From the NCBI GenBank assembly GCA_963783105.1, contig CAWAMI010000003.1:983299-1047298 (forward strand): DNA of 64,000 nt. The letters run 5' to 3'. The notes beneath the pieces are model-generated. The model saw only the letters and a list, made by a program, of their open reading frames with translations, was not told the origin of the DNA and ran no database searches. Below are positions 1 to 8,400 of the stretch, piece after piece (position 1 is the first letter of the stretch; each line of letters opens with the position of its first letter). The DNA is from JAVEDQ01 sp963783105. GTDB taxonomy: Bacteria > Actinomycetota > Actinomycetes > Frankiales > Frankiaceae. Position numbers and translations under genes: made by a program.

Positions 1-768
1 GATGTCCCGCCAGTCGCGCTCGACGAAGGCCTCCGGCGCCTTCTCCGACACCCCGTAGGCGGCCTGGAGCGCGAGGCAGACGCAGAACACGATCGGCGCC
101 GCCAACACGTGTCGCCGCGGGCCCTCCCCCGCACCCCGCAGGGCGCGGAACACGCGGTAGGCGACCAGCGGCACGAACAGCGCCGTCAGCGGGTCACTCA
201 GCACCGCAGCGGCGGCGACCACGCATCCGGCGACGACCGCGCCGGTCGTTCGCAGCGGCCGGACGAACACCCAGAAGCAGGCGAAGTCGAGGTACCAGTG
301 CAGGTTGTTGATGCTGGAGTTGACCTCCCAGCCCGCGGCCGGAAGCAGCAGGAAGGCCGCGAGCAGCACCCCCCGCCCCCAGGGGGACGGCAGGACCGGC
401 GCCGTCGCCGACCACAGGTAGACCGCCAGCAGCGAGACGACGAAGGCGGCGCCGGCGTTGATGACAACTGCCGCATCCGGCACGGGCGCCAGGCTCGCGA
501 TCGCAGCGATTGTGCGGGGAACGACGTGCAGGTAGCCCTCGTAGGCCCGGCCCAGGGTCGTGACCAGCGGGGCGTTCAGCGCGTCGGTGTAGAAGATGCC
601 GCCGTCCTCGGCGAGCAGCGAGCGCCAGGATGCGACCCCGGGCGTGCGGAGCAGCTGGGCGAGCGTCGCGACGACGACGAAAGCCACCCAGAGAGCGGGT
701 CGGCCCAGCCGACCGGTGAGCCGTCCGGCGCGCGGCGTCGTCTTCGGGGCGTCGAGGGTGGCGGTCAT
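1..768 (-). CDS. Multi-pass membrane protein, GT-C-like, partial
   Basis: The gene starts with ATG at 768 and runs off the left edge, so about 256 N-terminal residues are visible. After a short basic cytoplasmic stretch there are several hydrophobic segments: a first one around residues 24-38, then a loop holding LLAEDGGIFYTD, then further helices. The acidic residues in this first loop are typical of GT-C glycosyltransferases and related actinobacterial membrane proteins. It overlaps the end of the upstream glycosyltransferase gene by four bases (ATGA), so the two are co-transcribed and probably act together on the cell envelope. No exact family can be assigned; an uncharacterised integral membrane protein is the alternative. 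Confidence 0.6.
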   Translation of the reverse strand, partial: MTATLDAPKTTPRAGRLTGRLGRPALWVAFVVVATLAQLLRTPGVASWRSLLAEDGGIFYTDALNAPLVTTLGRAYEGYLHVVPRTIAAIASLAPVPDAAVVINAGAAFVVSLLAVYLWSATAPVLPSPWGRGVLLAAFLLLPAAGWEVNSSINNLHWYLDFACFWVFVRPLRTTGAVVAGCVVAAAAVLSDPLTALFVPLVAYRVFRALRGAGEGPRRHVLAAPIVFCVCLALQAAYGVSEKAPEAFVERDWRDI

Positions 769-2135
769 CGCCGTACCCGGACCCGGGAGTCGGACGGATC
801 GGGAACGGCCGAGTCAGCCGGTTCAGCCGGCCGCCAACCCTCGTCCACCGGCTCGGCCCCGCGTCGCGCTCGCCAGCGCTCCCAGAGCGTCGCGACCAGG
901 GTGGCGGTGCCGAGCAGGAACAGCACGTCGAGCGGGGCTCGCAGGCGCGGCGGTGAGACCGCGGCGATGCTGATGAGCAGGAAATAGGCCGCGCAGAGCA
1001 GGACCAGCCCGCTGTCGGGCACGCGTCGGCGGCGTAGCTCCAGAAGGCCGACCACCCCGGCCGCCATCACGAGCCACGTCACGGGCACCGCCCAGTACCG
1101 CAGCGTCAGGTTGCGCCCGTCGTAGCGCTCCGCGCCGTTGTCGTAGCCGCGGTGCAGGTCCAGCAGGAAGCGGGCATTGCGCCAGACGACCTCCGGCACC
1201 TCCCCCGGGTGCGAACGCAGCCCCTCGATGCCGTTCCTGCGGAGGTTGGCGTCCAGCTCGGCCTCGTTGTAGGCGGCGGCGCCCGTGCGCAGGTGCGCGA
1301 ACCGCGGGTCGTAGACGCCGTCGGACGGCTTCTCCTGGGCGAGCGAGACCTCCGACCAGGCGGCGTTCAGGTTGAAGCCGTTGGACGTCACGAGCACGGG
1401 CTTGCCGAATTCGATCTGGTTGCGGGCCACCCAGGGCAGGACGACGACGGCCACCGCGACCGCAAAGACCGCCGTTCGGCGCCATCCGACCTGGAGCAGC
1501 AACCAGAGCCCGATCACCGGTACCAGCAGCTGCGCGCTCGGCCGCGTCAGGACGAGCGCGCCGATCACCAGCCCCGCGATCAGGGCGCGGCGCCGCCCCA
1601 GGGCGAGCAGCCCGGCCAGCAGCAGCGTCAGCGCCAGCGGTTCGGTGAGCGGCGGGCCGTCGTTGGCGAGCAGCGGCGGATAGACCGCCGCGAGGCCGCC
1701 CGCGATCAGGGCCGCCCGCCGCCCGCCGAAGCGGGCGGCGAGCACGGCGAGCAGGACGACGACGGTGCTCCCCAGCAGGACCTGGACGGCCTGCGCCACC
1801 CCGAGGCTCGGCCCGGTCACCGTGAAGACCGCGCCGAGCAGGATGGGGTACAGCGGCGGCCGGAAGGCGGTGGCGTGCTCGTAGCCGAAGGGGAAAGTCG
1901 TCGAGACGCCGCGGCCCTCGGAGACCGACACCGCGATCTTGTAGTAGTCCGAGGCGTCCGAGACCGGCGAGTAGCCCCTGAGGACGATCAGGCAGTACAC
2001 GACGCGGACCAGAAGAGCGATCGCGAACAGCACGACCAGGGTCCGCCAGCCGAGCACGCTGCGCGCCGACCGCGCCTCGGCCTCGGGGGTCGCGACGGTC
2101 GCGGCGGCGGGGGGAGCGTCGGCGTCGGCGGTCAT
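765..2135 (-). CDS. Membrane glycosyltransferase, ArnT/GT39-like
   Basis: This 456-residue polytopic protein has a short cytoplasmic N-terminus, a first transmembrane helix near residues 27-46, and a periplasmic loop with SDASDYYKIA, where acidic residues act as the general base in GT-C enzymes. Many Leu/Val/Ala helices and a soluble C-terminal stretch follow. Members of the family move sugars from polyprenyl-phosphate donors onto envelope acceptors; the substrate here is not readable. The ATG at 2135 overlaps the stop of the ROK kinase gene (TGATG), and the gene's own stop overlaps the next membrane protein. The frame stays open upstream through the kinase gene, but that part is an out-of-frame shadow. 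Confidence 0.7.
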   Translation of the reverse strand: MTADADAPPAAATVATPEAEARSARSVLGWRTLVVLFAIALLVRVVYCLIVLRGYSPVSDASDYYKIAVSVSEGRGVSTTFPFGYEHATAFRPPLYPILLGAVFTVTGPSLGVAQAVQVLLGSTVVVLLAVLAARFGGRRAALIAGGLAAVYPPLLANDGPPLTEPLALTLLLAGLLALGRRRALIAGLVIGALVLTRPSAQLLVPVIGLWLLLQVGWRRTAVFAVAVAVVVLPWVARNQIEFGKPVLVTSNGFNLNAAWSEVSLAQEKPSDGVYDPRFAHLRTGAAAYNEAELDANLRRNGIEGLRSHPGEVPEVVWRNARFLLDLHRGYDNGAERYDGRNLTLRYWAVPVTWLVMAAGVVGLLELRRRRVPDSGLVLLCAAYFLLISIAAVSPPRLRAPLDVLFLLGTATLVATLWERWRARRGAEPVDEGWRPAEPADSAVPDPSDSRVRVRR

Positions 2136-3106
2136 CACAGTTTGGTGGGCTGGTTGTCGGGCTGGCGGCTCAGGTCGGCCGCGCCGACCAGCCCGGCCGA
2201 GGAGCCGAGCTCGGCGACGAGGACGTCGGCGAGCGGGCGGTGGCCGGAGCCTGTGACGCGCTCGGCGTAGGCGCGGCGGGCCGGCTCGAGCAACAGCTCG
2301 CCGGCATCCGAGACGCCCCCGCCGATGACGAAGGTGCCGGGATCGAGGACGGCGGCGAGATCGGCCAGTCCCTGCCCGAGCCACGCACCGACCTCGGCGA
2401 AGCACTCCAGGGCGGCGGCGTCGCCGTCCCGCGCCGCCTCGGTCACGTGCGAGCCGTCGATGCCCTCCGGGCTGCCGCCCCCGAGCTCGAGCAGGCGGGC
2501 GCCACGACGCGGGTCGACGGTCGCGATCTCCCGGGCCTCGCGGAGCAGCGCGCGCCCGCTGCAGTACTGCTCCCAGCAGCCGCGGTTCCCGCAGCCGCAG
2601 CGGCGGCCGTTCGGCACCATCCGGACGTGGCCGAACTCCCCGGCGAGGCCGAAGCTGCCCCGGTAGAGCGCCCCGCCGACCACGACCCCACCGCCGATGC
2701 CGGTGCCTACCGTGATGCACAGCAGGCCGGACTTCTCCCGGCCTGCGCCGAAGCGGAACTCGCCCCAGGCCGTCGCGTTGGCGTCGTTCTCGACGACGAC
2801 CGGCAGGTCGATCCGCTTGCTGACCTTGTCTCGCAGCGGCTCGTCGCGCCACGCGAGATTGGGGGCGAACAGCAACGTCGACCGCTCCCGGTCCACGAAG
2901 CCGGCCGCGCCGATGCCGACGGTGGCGACGTCCTCGGTCGCCTGCCCACACAGCTCCTCGACGACCTCGGCGATCGCATCCGCGACGGCCTCCGGATCCG
3001 TGCTCGGGGTCGGGCGGCGTGTCGTGGACGACAGGCGCCCCTGCTCGTCGACCAGGCCGGCGAGGATCTTCGTGCCGCCGACGTCGACGCCGATGGCGAG
3101 ACCCAT
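2135..3106 (-). CDS. glk: ROK-family glucokinase
   Basis: Predicted to phosphorylate glucose to glucose-6-phosphate with ATP. The 323-residue length fits ROK kinases. The phosphate-binding motif GVDVGGTK lies at residues 6-13, the substrate-binding segment VVVENDANATAWGEF is in the middle, the second ATP motif GTGIGGG follows, and the ROK zinc site CGCGNRGCWEQ comes after it, preceded by the GEFGH catalytic region. I chose the ATG at 3106 because the motif follows at once and an AAGGG lies about ten bases upstream. It is followed without a gap by two membrane glycosyltransferase-like genes. Other ROK members act on other sugars or regulate transcription, but no helix-turn-helix is present here. 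Confidence 0.9.
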   Translation of the reverse strand: MGLAIGVDVGGTKILAGLVDEQGRLSSTTRRPTPSTDPEAVADAIAEVVEELCGQATEDVATVGIGAAGFVDRERSTLLFAPNLAWRDEPLRDKVSKRIDLPVVVENDANATAWGEFRFGAGREKSGLLCITVGTGIGGGVVVGGALYRGSFGLAGEFGHVRMVPNGRRCGCGNRGCWEQYCSGRALLREAREIATVDPRRGARLLELGGGSPEGIDGSHVTEAARDGDAAALECFAEVGAWLGQGLADLAAVLDPGTFVIGGGVSDAGELLLEPARRAYAERVTGSGHRPLADVLVAELGSSAGLVGAADLSRQPDNQPTKL

Positions 3107-3249
3107 GAACACAGACCCTTCGAGACGACCGACCGGTGGCCACGCGCCGCCGGTGCTTGCGGCCAGGCTAGTCGGCAGCACCGACAGTCCCGCCCGACGT
3201 CCGCCCCGACACGCTCCGGCGAGGTGACGCCCGCCGTCCAACCGTCCGC

Positions 3250-3672
3250 TCAGGTCACCGTGATGTGCTGCACCGGCGGGCGGTCGGAGGCAGCCCAGGA
3301 CCGCTCGGCCTCGGTTGTCGCAGCGTGGGTCGCGGCGTTCGCCGCTGCGCCTGCGGCGGGCCCGTCCGTGCCGGCCCCGTCCGTGGCGGCCCTGTCTGTG
3401 GCGGCCCTGTCTGTGGCGGCCCTGTCTGTGGCGGCCCTGTCCGTCGCGGCACGCAGCGCTGCCAGCAACTGGGTGCCCGCCTCGGTCAGGTGTCCGAGCA
3501 CCTCGGGTTTGAGGCCGTTGACCATGGCGATGGCCTGGCAGACGGGACAGACCTTGCACTCGCTCGCGCTGCCGACCCCGGTCATCGCCGCACCGGTGGT
3601 CAACCAGGTCTGCAGCGTCTCCGCCAGCTTGAGGGCCTCCTCGGACAGGGTGCCGTGCGGGTTCTCCGTCAT
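3250..3672 (-). CDS. Conserved hypothetical with tandem ATDRA repeats
   Basis: A 140-residue protein of unknown function. The N-terminal half looks folded and helical and holds a three-cysteine cluster, CKVCPVC (residues about 39-45), that could bind metal. The C-terminal half is disordered and contains about five copies of the pentapeptide ATDRA or ATDGA, encoded by a 15-base tandem repeat (about 3375-3450). A similar small protein downstream of an ArsA-like ATPase gene is, as I recall, common in actinobacteria, which suggests a shared pathway. The bases around the start (ATGACGGAGAA) are nearly duplicated 17 bases upstream, giving a six-codon out-of-frame mini-ORF at 3689. Confidence 0.75.
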   Translation of the reverse strand: MTENPHGTLSEEALKLAETLQTWLTTGAAMTGVGSASECKVCPVCQAIAMVNGLKPEVLGHLTEAGTQLLAALRAATDRAATDRAATDRAATDRAATDGAGTDGPAAGAAANAATHAATTEAERSWAASDRPPVQHITVT

Positions 3673-3702
3673 CTGACCTTCTCCGTCATCTGAACTTCTT
3701 CG

Positions 3703-4884
3703 TCACGACGTCATCCAGACCGCGGGATCGGGGACGAAGTCGACGAGCAGACGCTCGTCGACGAAGCGCGCGCCGGTGGCGTCGCAGCGGCGGAGGGCGG
3801 AGGGCAGCGTGAGGATGCGGCGCCACGAAGCGACCGTGACCACGAGTTCGTCCCCGCGGCGGCTGAGCTCGACCGACTCCTTGGTGGCGAAGGGCAACGG
3901 CAGGGAGAGCGTGAAGCCCGCCTCGGTGCGCTCGACCGTCATCTGCTCCTCGGGCACCGGCAGCCCGAGCGGGTCCCTGTCGGCGTAGGCCTCGCGCCCG
4001 ACGGCGACCAGCGCCTCGAGTCCGACGGGCTCAGCCTCCTGATACGGCACGCGCAGGACGGGCAGCGGGGCGAAGGACTCGGTGACGTCGGCGAGCTGCC
4101 GCTCCTGCGCCTCCGCCCACCGGTCCCGCCAGGGGTCGCCGGTCGGGATGATGCGGTTGGCCAGCACCGCATCCACCTTGTAGCCGTAAAGCGACAGCGT
4201 GGTCATGGTCCGCCGCGCCTCGGCGACGACGACGGCCTCGGGGGTCAGCACGAGCCGCACGGTGGTGCGCTCGGCGTCGGCCAGGATCGCCCGGACCGCG
4301 GACAGCTCGCCGTGCAGCCGCTCCACCGCGTCGAAGACGACGTCGGTCGGCATCGGCACCGAGCTGACCCGGTTGAGCACCGGCCGCAGGGAGCGGACGA
4401 CCCGCCGCTCGACGGGCCAGATGCGGCGCATGTACCAGTTGAGGGCGTCGGGCAGGGCCAGCAGCCGCAGGGTCTCCGCCGTGGGGGCGCAGTCGACGAT
4501 GACGACGTCGTAGCGGCCGGAGTCGATCTGCTCCCGGACGGCGAGCAGGGCGAGCACCTCGTCCGCGCCGGGCAGGACGGTGAGCTCCTCCGCCTCGAGT
4601 GGGTCGACGCCGACGGCTTCGAGGGCCGAGAGCAGATAGCCCTGGATGTCCCGCCACGTGCGCTCGAAGCGCTGCTGCGCGTCCACCTGCTGCCCGGCGA
4701 GCCCGGGCTCCACCTCGACGGGCTCGCCGCCGAGTTCGACGCCGAACGCGTCGGCCAGCGAGTGCGCCGGGTCGGTCGAGATGACGAGTGTCTTCAGCCC
4801 GCGGGCAGCGGTAAGTGCGCCGGTCGCGGCGGCAGCCGTCGTCTTGCCGACGCCCCCCTTGCCGGTGAACAGCAGGACCCGCAT
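3703..4884 (-). CDS. ArsA-like P-loop ATPase
   Basis: A 393-residue ArsA/GET3-family ATPase. The deviant Walker A motif GKGGVGKTT sits at residues 8-16, the switch I region STDPAHSLADAF near residues 36-47, and the Walker B/switch II stretch VVIVDCAPTAETLRLL near 127-142. A C-terminal beta-rich region (residues about 310-393) resembles the small HSP20-like domain of actinobacterial ArsA-like proteins. The metal-binding cysteines of true arsenite pumps are not evident and there is no ArsB partner, so a role in arsenic resistance is unlikely. It starts ten bases after an SRPBCC gene, a pairing that is conserved in actinobacteria; the client is unknown. Confidence 0.85.
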   Translation of the reverse strand: MRVLLFTGKGGVGKTTAAAATGALTAARGLKTLVISTDPAHSLADAFGVELGGEPVEVEPGLAGQQVDAQQRFERTWRDIQGYLLSALEAVGVDPLEAEELTVLPGADEVLALLAVREQIDSGRYDVVIVDCAPTAETLRLLALPDALNWYMRRIWPVERRVVRSLRPVLNRVSSVPMPTDVVFDAVERLHGELSAVRAILADAERTTVRLVLTPEAVVVAEARRTMTTLSLYGYKVDAVLANRIIPTGDPWRDRWAEAQERQLADVTESFAPLPVLRVPYQEAEPVGLEALVAVGREAYADRDPLGLPVPEEQMTVERTEAGFTLSLPLPFATKESVELSRRGDELVVTVASWRRILTLPSALRRCDATGARFVDERLLVDFVPDPAVWMTS

Positions 4885-4894
4885 GGCAGCCGTC

Positions 4895-5326
4895 TCAGCC
4901 CTCGACGCGCTTCTTGAGGTCCTTGAGCGCGGCGTCGACGACCTTGCCCTGGATACGACGGCGGATGAGGCCCGGGACGGGGATCGCGAGCTCGACGGTG
5001 AGGTCGTAGGTGACCTTCGTGCCCTGACCGGAGGGTTCCAGGGTGTACGACCCGACCTGCGACTTCTGCGAACGGCCCTCGAGCATCGTCCAGCTGACCT
5101 TGGAGTCGCCGTCCCAGACGTAGGAGTTCACGTAGCTGTCGGACAGCCCCATCAACTCGACGTCGATCTTGACCTTGCGCGCCCGGCCGTCCTCGCCCGG
5201 CTCGAGCACCTCGGTCCGCTTCACGGGCCCGGCCCACTGCGGGTAGGCACCGAAGTCGGCGATGACCGCCATGACCGTCGCAGGGTCTCCCTGGATGACG
5301 ATGGACTCGTGCGCGTGGTCGGCCAA
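4895..5326 (-). CDS. SRPBCC-family protein (polyketide cyclase-like)
   Basis: A 143-residue START/SRPBCC fold protein. After a short strand (ESIVIQGDP) comes the helix-grip pattern MAVIADFGAYPQWAG, then a series of beta strands and a long C-terminal helix ending LKDLKKRVEG. Such proteins bind hydrophobic ligands in a central cavity. I chose TTG at 5326 because GGAGG lies just upstream at the right spacing and the domain begins directly after it; the frame also offers a start at 5347. It heads the operon with the ArsA-like ATPase ten bases downstream, so the two probably act together. Confidence 0.8.
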   Translation of the reverse strand: MADHAHESIVIQGDPATVMAVIADFGAYPQWAGPVKRTEVLEPGEDGRARKVKIDVELMGLSDSYVNSYVWDGDSKVSWTMLEGRSQKSQVGSYTLEPSGQGTKVTYDLTVELAIPVPGLIRRRIQGKVVDAALKDLKKRVEG

Positions 5327-5495
5327 AGGAGATCCTCCGATCAGCACCGCCAGGACGTCGCTGTCCGGCAGCAGGGTCCTGCACCGTCTGCGGCCGGAGC
5401 TCGGTCACCCTGAGGTAGGACCGAGACCTTGGTCACCGCGTTGGCAGAGGTTATCCGACCGGGGACGAGGCGGCGGCAGCGACTACGCGGGCTGC

Positions 5496-5969
5496 TCAGT
5501 CCAGCAGCGCGAGCAGCACCGGGACGAGCACGGCGAGAAGGATCCCGACCACCAGGCCGCTGGCGAGGCGGGCCCCGCGCGGAAGGGACCGCAACGCGTC
5601 CGAGCCGGCCTTCCGATCGGACGAGCGGTGCCGGCCGGTGTCGCCCGCGAGCCGCGAAAGGAAGGCGGAGCCGCAGGCCGGACAGCTGGCGGCCTCCCAG
5701 GGCACCGTGACCGCGCAGGTGACGCAGGGCCAGCCTGCGCGCGTCGCGCCGGCGAGGCTGGTCGCTACCGCTGGGCTCGTCGCGCCCACGGCCGGGGTCG
5801 CCGCCTTCGCTCCTACGTCCTGGCGTGCGCCGGTCGGCGACCCTGGGGCGAGCGGTGCCGCGGGGACCGCCTTCGGGGCAGGCCGAAGGTCGCGGTAGCA
5901 GAGGCTGCACCACTGCGCGTTCGGTCGCACGGCTGCCGAGCAGCCGGGACAGCGCAGGACGTTCTCCAC
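5496..5969 (-). CDS. Zinc-ribbon protein with C-terminal membrane anchor
   Basis: A 157-residue protein with a cysteine pair CPGC and CSLC at the very N-terminus (residues about 6-25), an Ala/Pro/Thr-rich linker, a second set CVTC and CPAC (residues about 85-105), and a C-terminal hydrophobic helix ending in LLALLD. The two CxxC pairs on each side of the linker look like zinc ribbons. I placed the start at GTG 5969, directly before the first ribbon; there is no clear ribosome site. It lies between two SRPBCC genes on the same strand. The function is unknown. Confidence 0.65.
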   Translation of the reverse strand: MENVLRCPGCSAAVRPNAQWCSLCYRDLRPAPKAVPAAPLAPGSPTGARQDVGAKAATPAVGATSPAVATSLAGATRAGWPCVTCAVTVPWEAASCPACGSAFLSRLAGDTGRHRSSDRKAGSDALRSLPRGARLASGLVVGILLAVLVPVLLALLD

Positions 5970-6008
5970 GTGGCATCCATCGGCAGCAGCTCGCGGAGGT
6001 CGAGTCCG

Positions 6009-6044
6009 GCCGTCAGATCGTGGGGAGCCGTCAGATCGTGGGGA
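6009..6044. repeat. Perfect 18-bp tandem duplication
   Basis: The unit GCCGTCAGATCGTGGGGA occurs twice in direct tandem (6009-6026 and 6027-6044). It spans the stop codon of the SRPBCC gene that ends at 6031, so the last codons and the stop are repeated just downstream. It looks like a recent slippage duplication that leaves the protein intact. Confidence 0.85.
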
Positions 6045-6483
6045 TCGGCCTCGCCAGATCGGGCCTCGGCTCCCCCGCCCGGCGGTCGCCCTCGAGGCGG
6101 TCCTTGAGCAGGCCCATACCCCGCTTGGTCTGCCACGCCCGGTGCCGCGCCTCGCGCCAGACCGCACGCAACCCGAGCTCGGCGACCTCGGTGTCGCTGC
6201 CCGGCACGGTCGGATCGGCCCGGAGGAAGACGTGCACGATGACGCCGTCACCGAACGGCTCCAGCCACAGCTCGCCGGTGCCGACCAGGGCTCCGGTGAT
6301 CGAGAACTGCAGACCGTCGATCCCGCGGTCCTTCGCGACCACGAGGTTCAGGTCCGGCCACCAGGACTGCCAGACCGCCGGCTCGTGCAGCGCGGCCGCG
6401 ACGTCCTGCCGGTCCGCGACGACGAAGGTCTCGTCCATGAGGTCGACGTTCGGCACCTCTCGATCGTGCCAGCAATCCCTCAC
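6031..6483 (-). CDS. SRPBCC-family protein, second copy
   Basis: A protein of about 150 residues with the helix-grip layout: strand DETFVVADR, then helix LHEPAVWQSWWPDL, several beta strands (including GLQFSITGALVGTGELWLEP), and a long C-terminal basic helix (VWREARHRAWQTKRGM). It is clearly different from the SRPBCC protein at 4895-5326. The start is uncertain: GTG at 6483, GTG at 6456 and ATG at 6438 are all in frame and none has a clear ribosome site. It is divergent from the acyl-CoA synthetase gene, with about 95 bases between them. Probably a small lipid- or cofactor-binding protein. Confidence 0.75.
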   Translation of the reverse strand: MRDCWHDREVPNVDLMDETFVVADRQDVAAALHEPAVWQSWWPDLNLVVAKDRGIDGLQFSITGALVGTGELWLEPFGDGVIVHVFLRADPTVPGSDTEVAELGLRAVWREARHRAWQTKRGMGLLKDRLEGDRRAGEPRPDLARPIPTI

Positions 6484-6578
6484 AGCAGGGCTGCTTGCGG
6501 ATGCACGCTGTTACGGTTCCCGAGGGGTTGTGGAAACCGGGCACCGGAAGCCGGTCCGGTCGAGCCGAGGAGTCTTTC

Positions 6579-8375
6579 GTGCGCGAGTTCAGCGTTCCCG
6601 CCAAGGTCACCGTCGCCAAGGAGACGAACCTGACGGATGCGGTCTTCGACAACGCCGCCCAGCACCCGGACAACCTCGCCTTCCTGCGCAAGGTCGACGA
6701 CGACTGGAAGCCGATCACGTCCTCCGAGTTCGCCGAGGACGTCCGCCGGCTGGCCAAGGGACTGGTCGCCCGCGGTGTCCAGCCCGGTGACCGGGTCGGG
6801 CTGCTGAGCAAGACGCGCTACGAGTGGACGCTGGCCGACTACGCGATCTGGACTGCGGGCGCCGTCACCGTGCCGATCTACGAGACCTCCAGCCCCGAGC
6901 AGGTCCAGTGGATCCTCGGCGACTCGGGCGCGGTCGCAGTGATCGTCGAGACCCCGCTGCACAAGGGCGTCGTCGAGCAGGTTCGCGAGAACCTCGACGA
7001 CCTCAAGGAGCTCTATGTCATCGAGGCGGGCGGCGTCGACGAGCTGATCGGCGCGGGCAAGGACGTCTCCGACGACGACATCGAGAACCGCCGCAAGACC
7101 CTGAACGGCGACAGCCTCGCCACCGTCATCTACACCAGCGGCACCACCGGCCGGCCGAAGGGCTGCCAGCTCACCCACGGCAACTTCGTCTTCGACGCGA
7201 CGACGACCACCGAGGGTCTGCGGCACCTGTTCACCGAGGACGCCTCGACGCTCGTCTTCATCCCGTTGGCGCACGTCTTCGCCCGGATCATCCAGGTCGG
7301 CTGCGTCATCAACCGCGTGACGCTCGGCCACTCCGCGGACGTCAAGAACCTGCTGGCCGACCTCGCGGTGTTCCAGCCGACGTTCCTGCTCTCCGTGCCG
7401 CGCATCTTCGAGAAGGTCTACAACGGCGCCGTCGCCAAGACCCGCGAGGAGGGCGGCGCCAAGGCCAAGATCTTCGCCGCCGCCGAGAAGACCGCCGTCG
7501 CCTACAGCGAGGCCCTCGGACGCGGGTCGGTGCCGCCGCACCTGAAGGTCACGCACGCGCTGTTCGACAAGCTCGTCTACGGCAAGCTGCGCGGCCTGCT
7601 GGGCGGCAAGGTCGAGTACGCCGTCAGTGGCGGAGCCCCGCTCGGCGCCCGCCTCGGCCACTTCTTCCGCGGCGTCGGCGTGACGGTGCTCGAGGGCTAC
7701 GGTCTCACCGAGACCACCGCCGGGGCGACGTGCAACCTGCCCGACGCGATCAAGATCGGAACCGTCGGTCGGCCGATCCCCGGCTGCACCGTCAAGATCG
7801 CCGACGACGGCGAGATCCTGCTGCGCGGCGACAACATCTTCGCCGGCTACTGGCACAACGAGACCGCCACGGACGAGGTGCTGGCGGACGACGGCTCCTT
7901 CCACACCGGCGACATCGGCGAGCTCGACGACGACGGCTACCTGAAGATCACCGGCCGCAAGAAGGAGCTCATCGTCACCGCCGGCGGCAAGAACGTCGCC
8001 CCGGCGGTGCTGGAGGACCGGCTGCGCAGCCACCCGCTCGTCTCCCAGTGCATGGTGGTCGGCGACAACAAGCCGTTCATCGCCTCCCTGATCACCATCG
8101 ACCCCGAGGCCTTCCCGCAGTGGAAGAAGGAGAACGGCAAGCCGGAGGACGCGCAGATCGAAGACATGGTCGACGACAAGGACCTGCGCAACGAGATCCA
8201 GAAGGCAGTCGACGAGGCCAACAATGCGGTCAGCCGGGCCGAGGCGATCCGCAAGTTCCGGATCCTGAAGGTGGACTTCACCGAAGAGGGCGGGCAGATG
8301 ACGCCGACCCTGAAGCTGAAGCGCAACGTCGTGGCGAAGGACTTCTCCTCCGACATCGAGGCGCTCTACAGCTGA
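6579..8375 (+). CDS. fadD15: Long-chain acyl-CoA synthetase (FadD15-type)
   Basis: A 598-residue AMP-forming ligase that activates long-chain fatty acids to acyl-CoA through an acyl-adenylate. The AMP-binding signature YTSGTTGRPKGCQLTHGN lies near residues 184-201. The adenine-binding motif GYGLTETTAG follows, then TGDIGELDDDGYLKITGRKK with the hinge, and AGGKNVAP with the C-terminal catalytic lysine region. The start is GTG 6579, with GAGGAG upstream at good spacing and the usual N-terminal REFSVPAKV following. Length and sequence match the FAA1/FadD15 branch common in actinobacteria. Confidence 0.93.
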   Translation: MREFSVPAKVTVAKETNLTDAVFDNAAQHPDNLAFLRKVDDDWKPITSSEFAEDVRRLAKGLVARGVQPGDRVGLLSKTRYEWTLADYAIWTAGAVTVPIYETSSPEQVQWILGDSGAVAVIVETPLHKGVVEQVRENLDDLKELYVIEAGGVDELIGAGKDVSDDDIENRRKTLNGDSLATVIYTSGTTGRPKGCQLTHGNFVFDATTTTEGLRHLFTEDASTLVFIPLAHVFARIIQVGCVINRVTLGHSADVKNLLADLAVFQPTFLLSVPRIFEKVYNGAVAKTREEGGAKAKIFAAAEKTAVAYSEALGRGSVPPHLKVTHALFDKLVYGKLRGLLGGKVEYAVSGGAPLGARLGHFFRGVGVTVLEGYGLTETTAGATCNLPDAIKIGTVGRPIPGCTVKIADDGEILLRGDNIFAGYWHNETATDEVLADDGSFHTGDIGELDDDGYLKITGRKKELIVTAGGKNVAPAVLEDRLRSHPLVSQCMVVGDNKPFIASLITIDPEAFPQWKKENGKPEDAQIEDMVDDKDLRNEIQKAVDEANNAVSRAEAIRKFRILKVDFTEEGGQMTPTLKLKRNVVAKDFSSDIEALYS

Positions 8376-8400
8376 GCGGGACGACCCTCGCGATGACCGC

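Noticed and set aside
109..987. Open frame of 292 codons on the plus strand
   Set aside because: It is antisense to two membrane protein genes and has an Arg/Gly/Pro/Gln-rich composition typical of high-GC shadow frames.
1152..2270. Open frame of 372 codons on the plus strand
   Set aside because: It lies opposite the GT39-like gene and has a shadow composition; no domain is present.
3375..3450. Short tandem repeats as a CRISPR array
   Set aside because: Units are contiguous 15-mers with no spacers and lie in frame inside a coding region.
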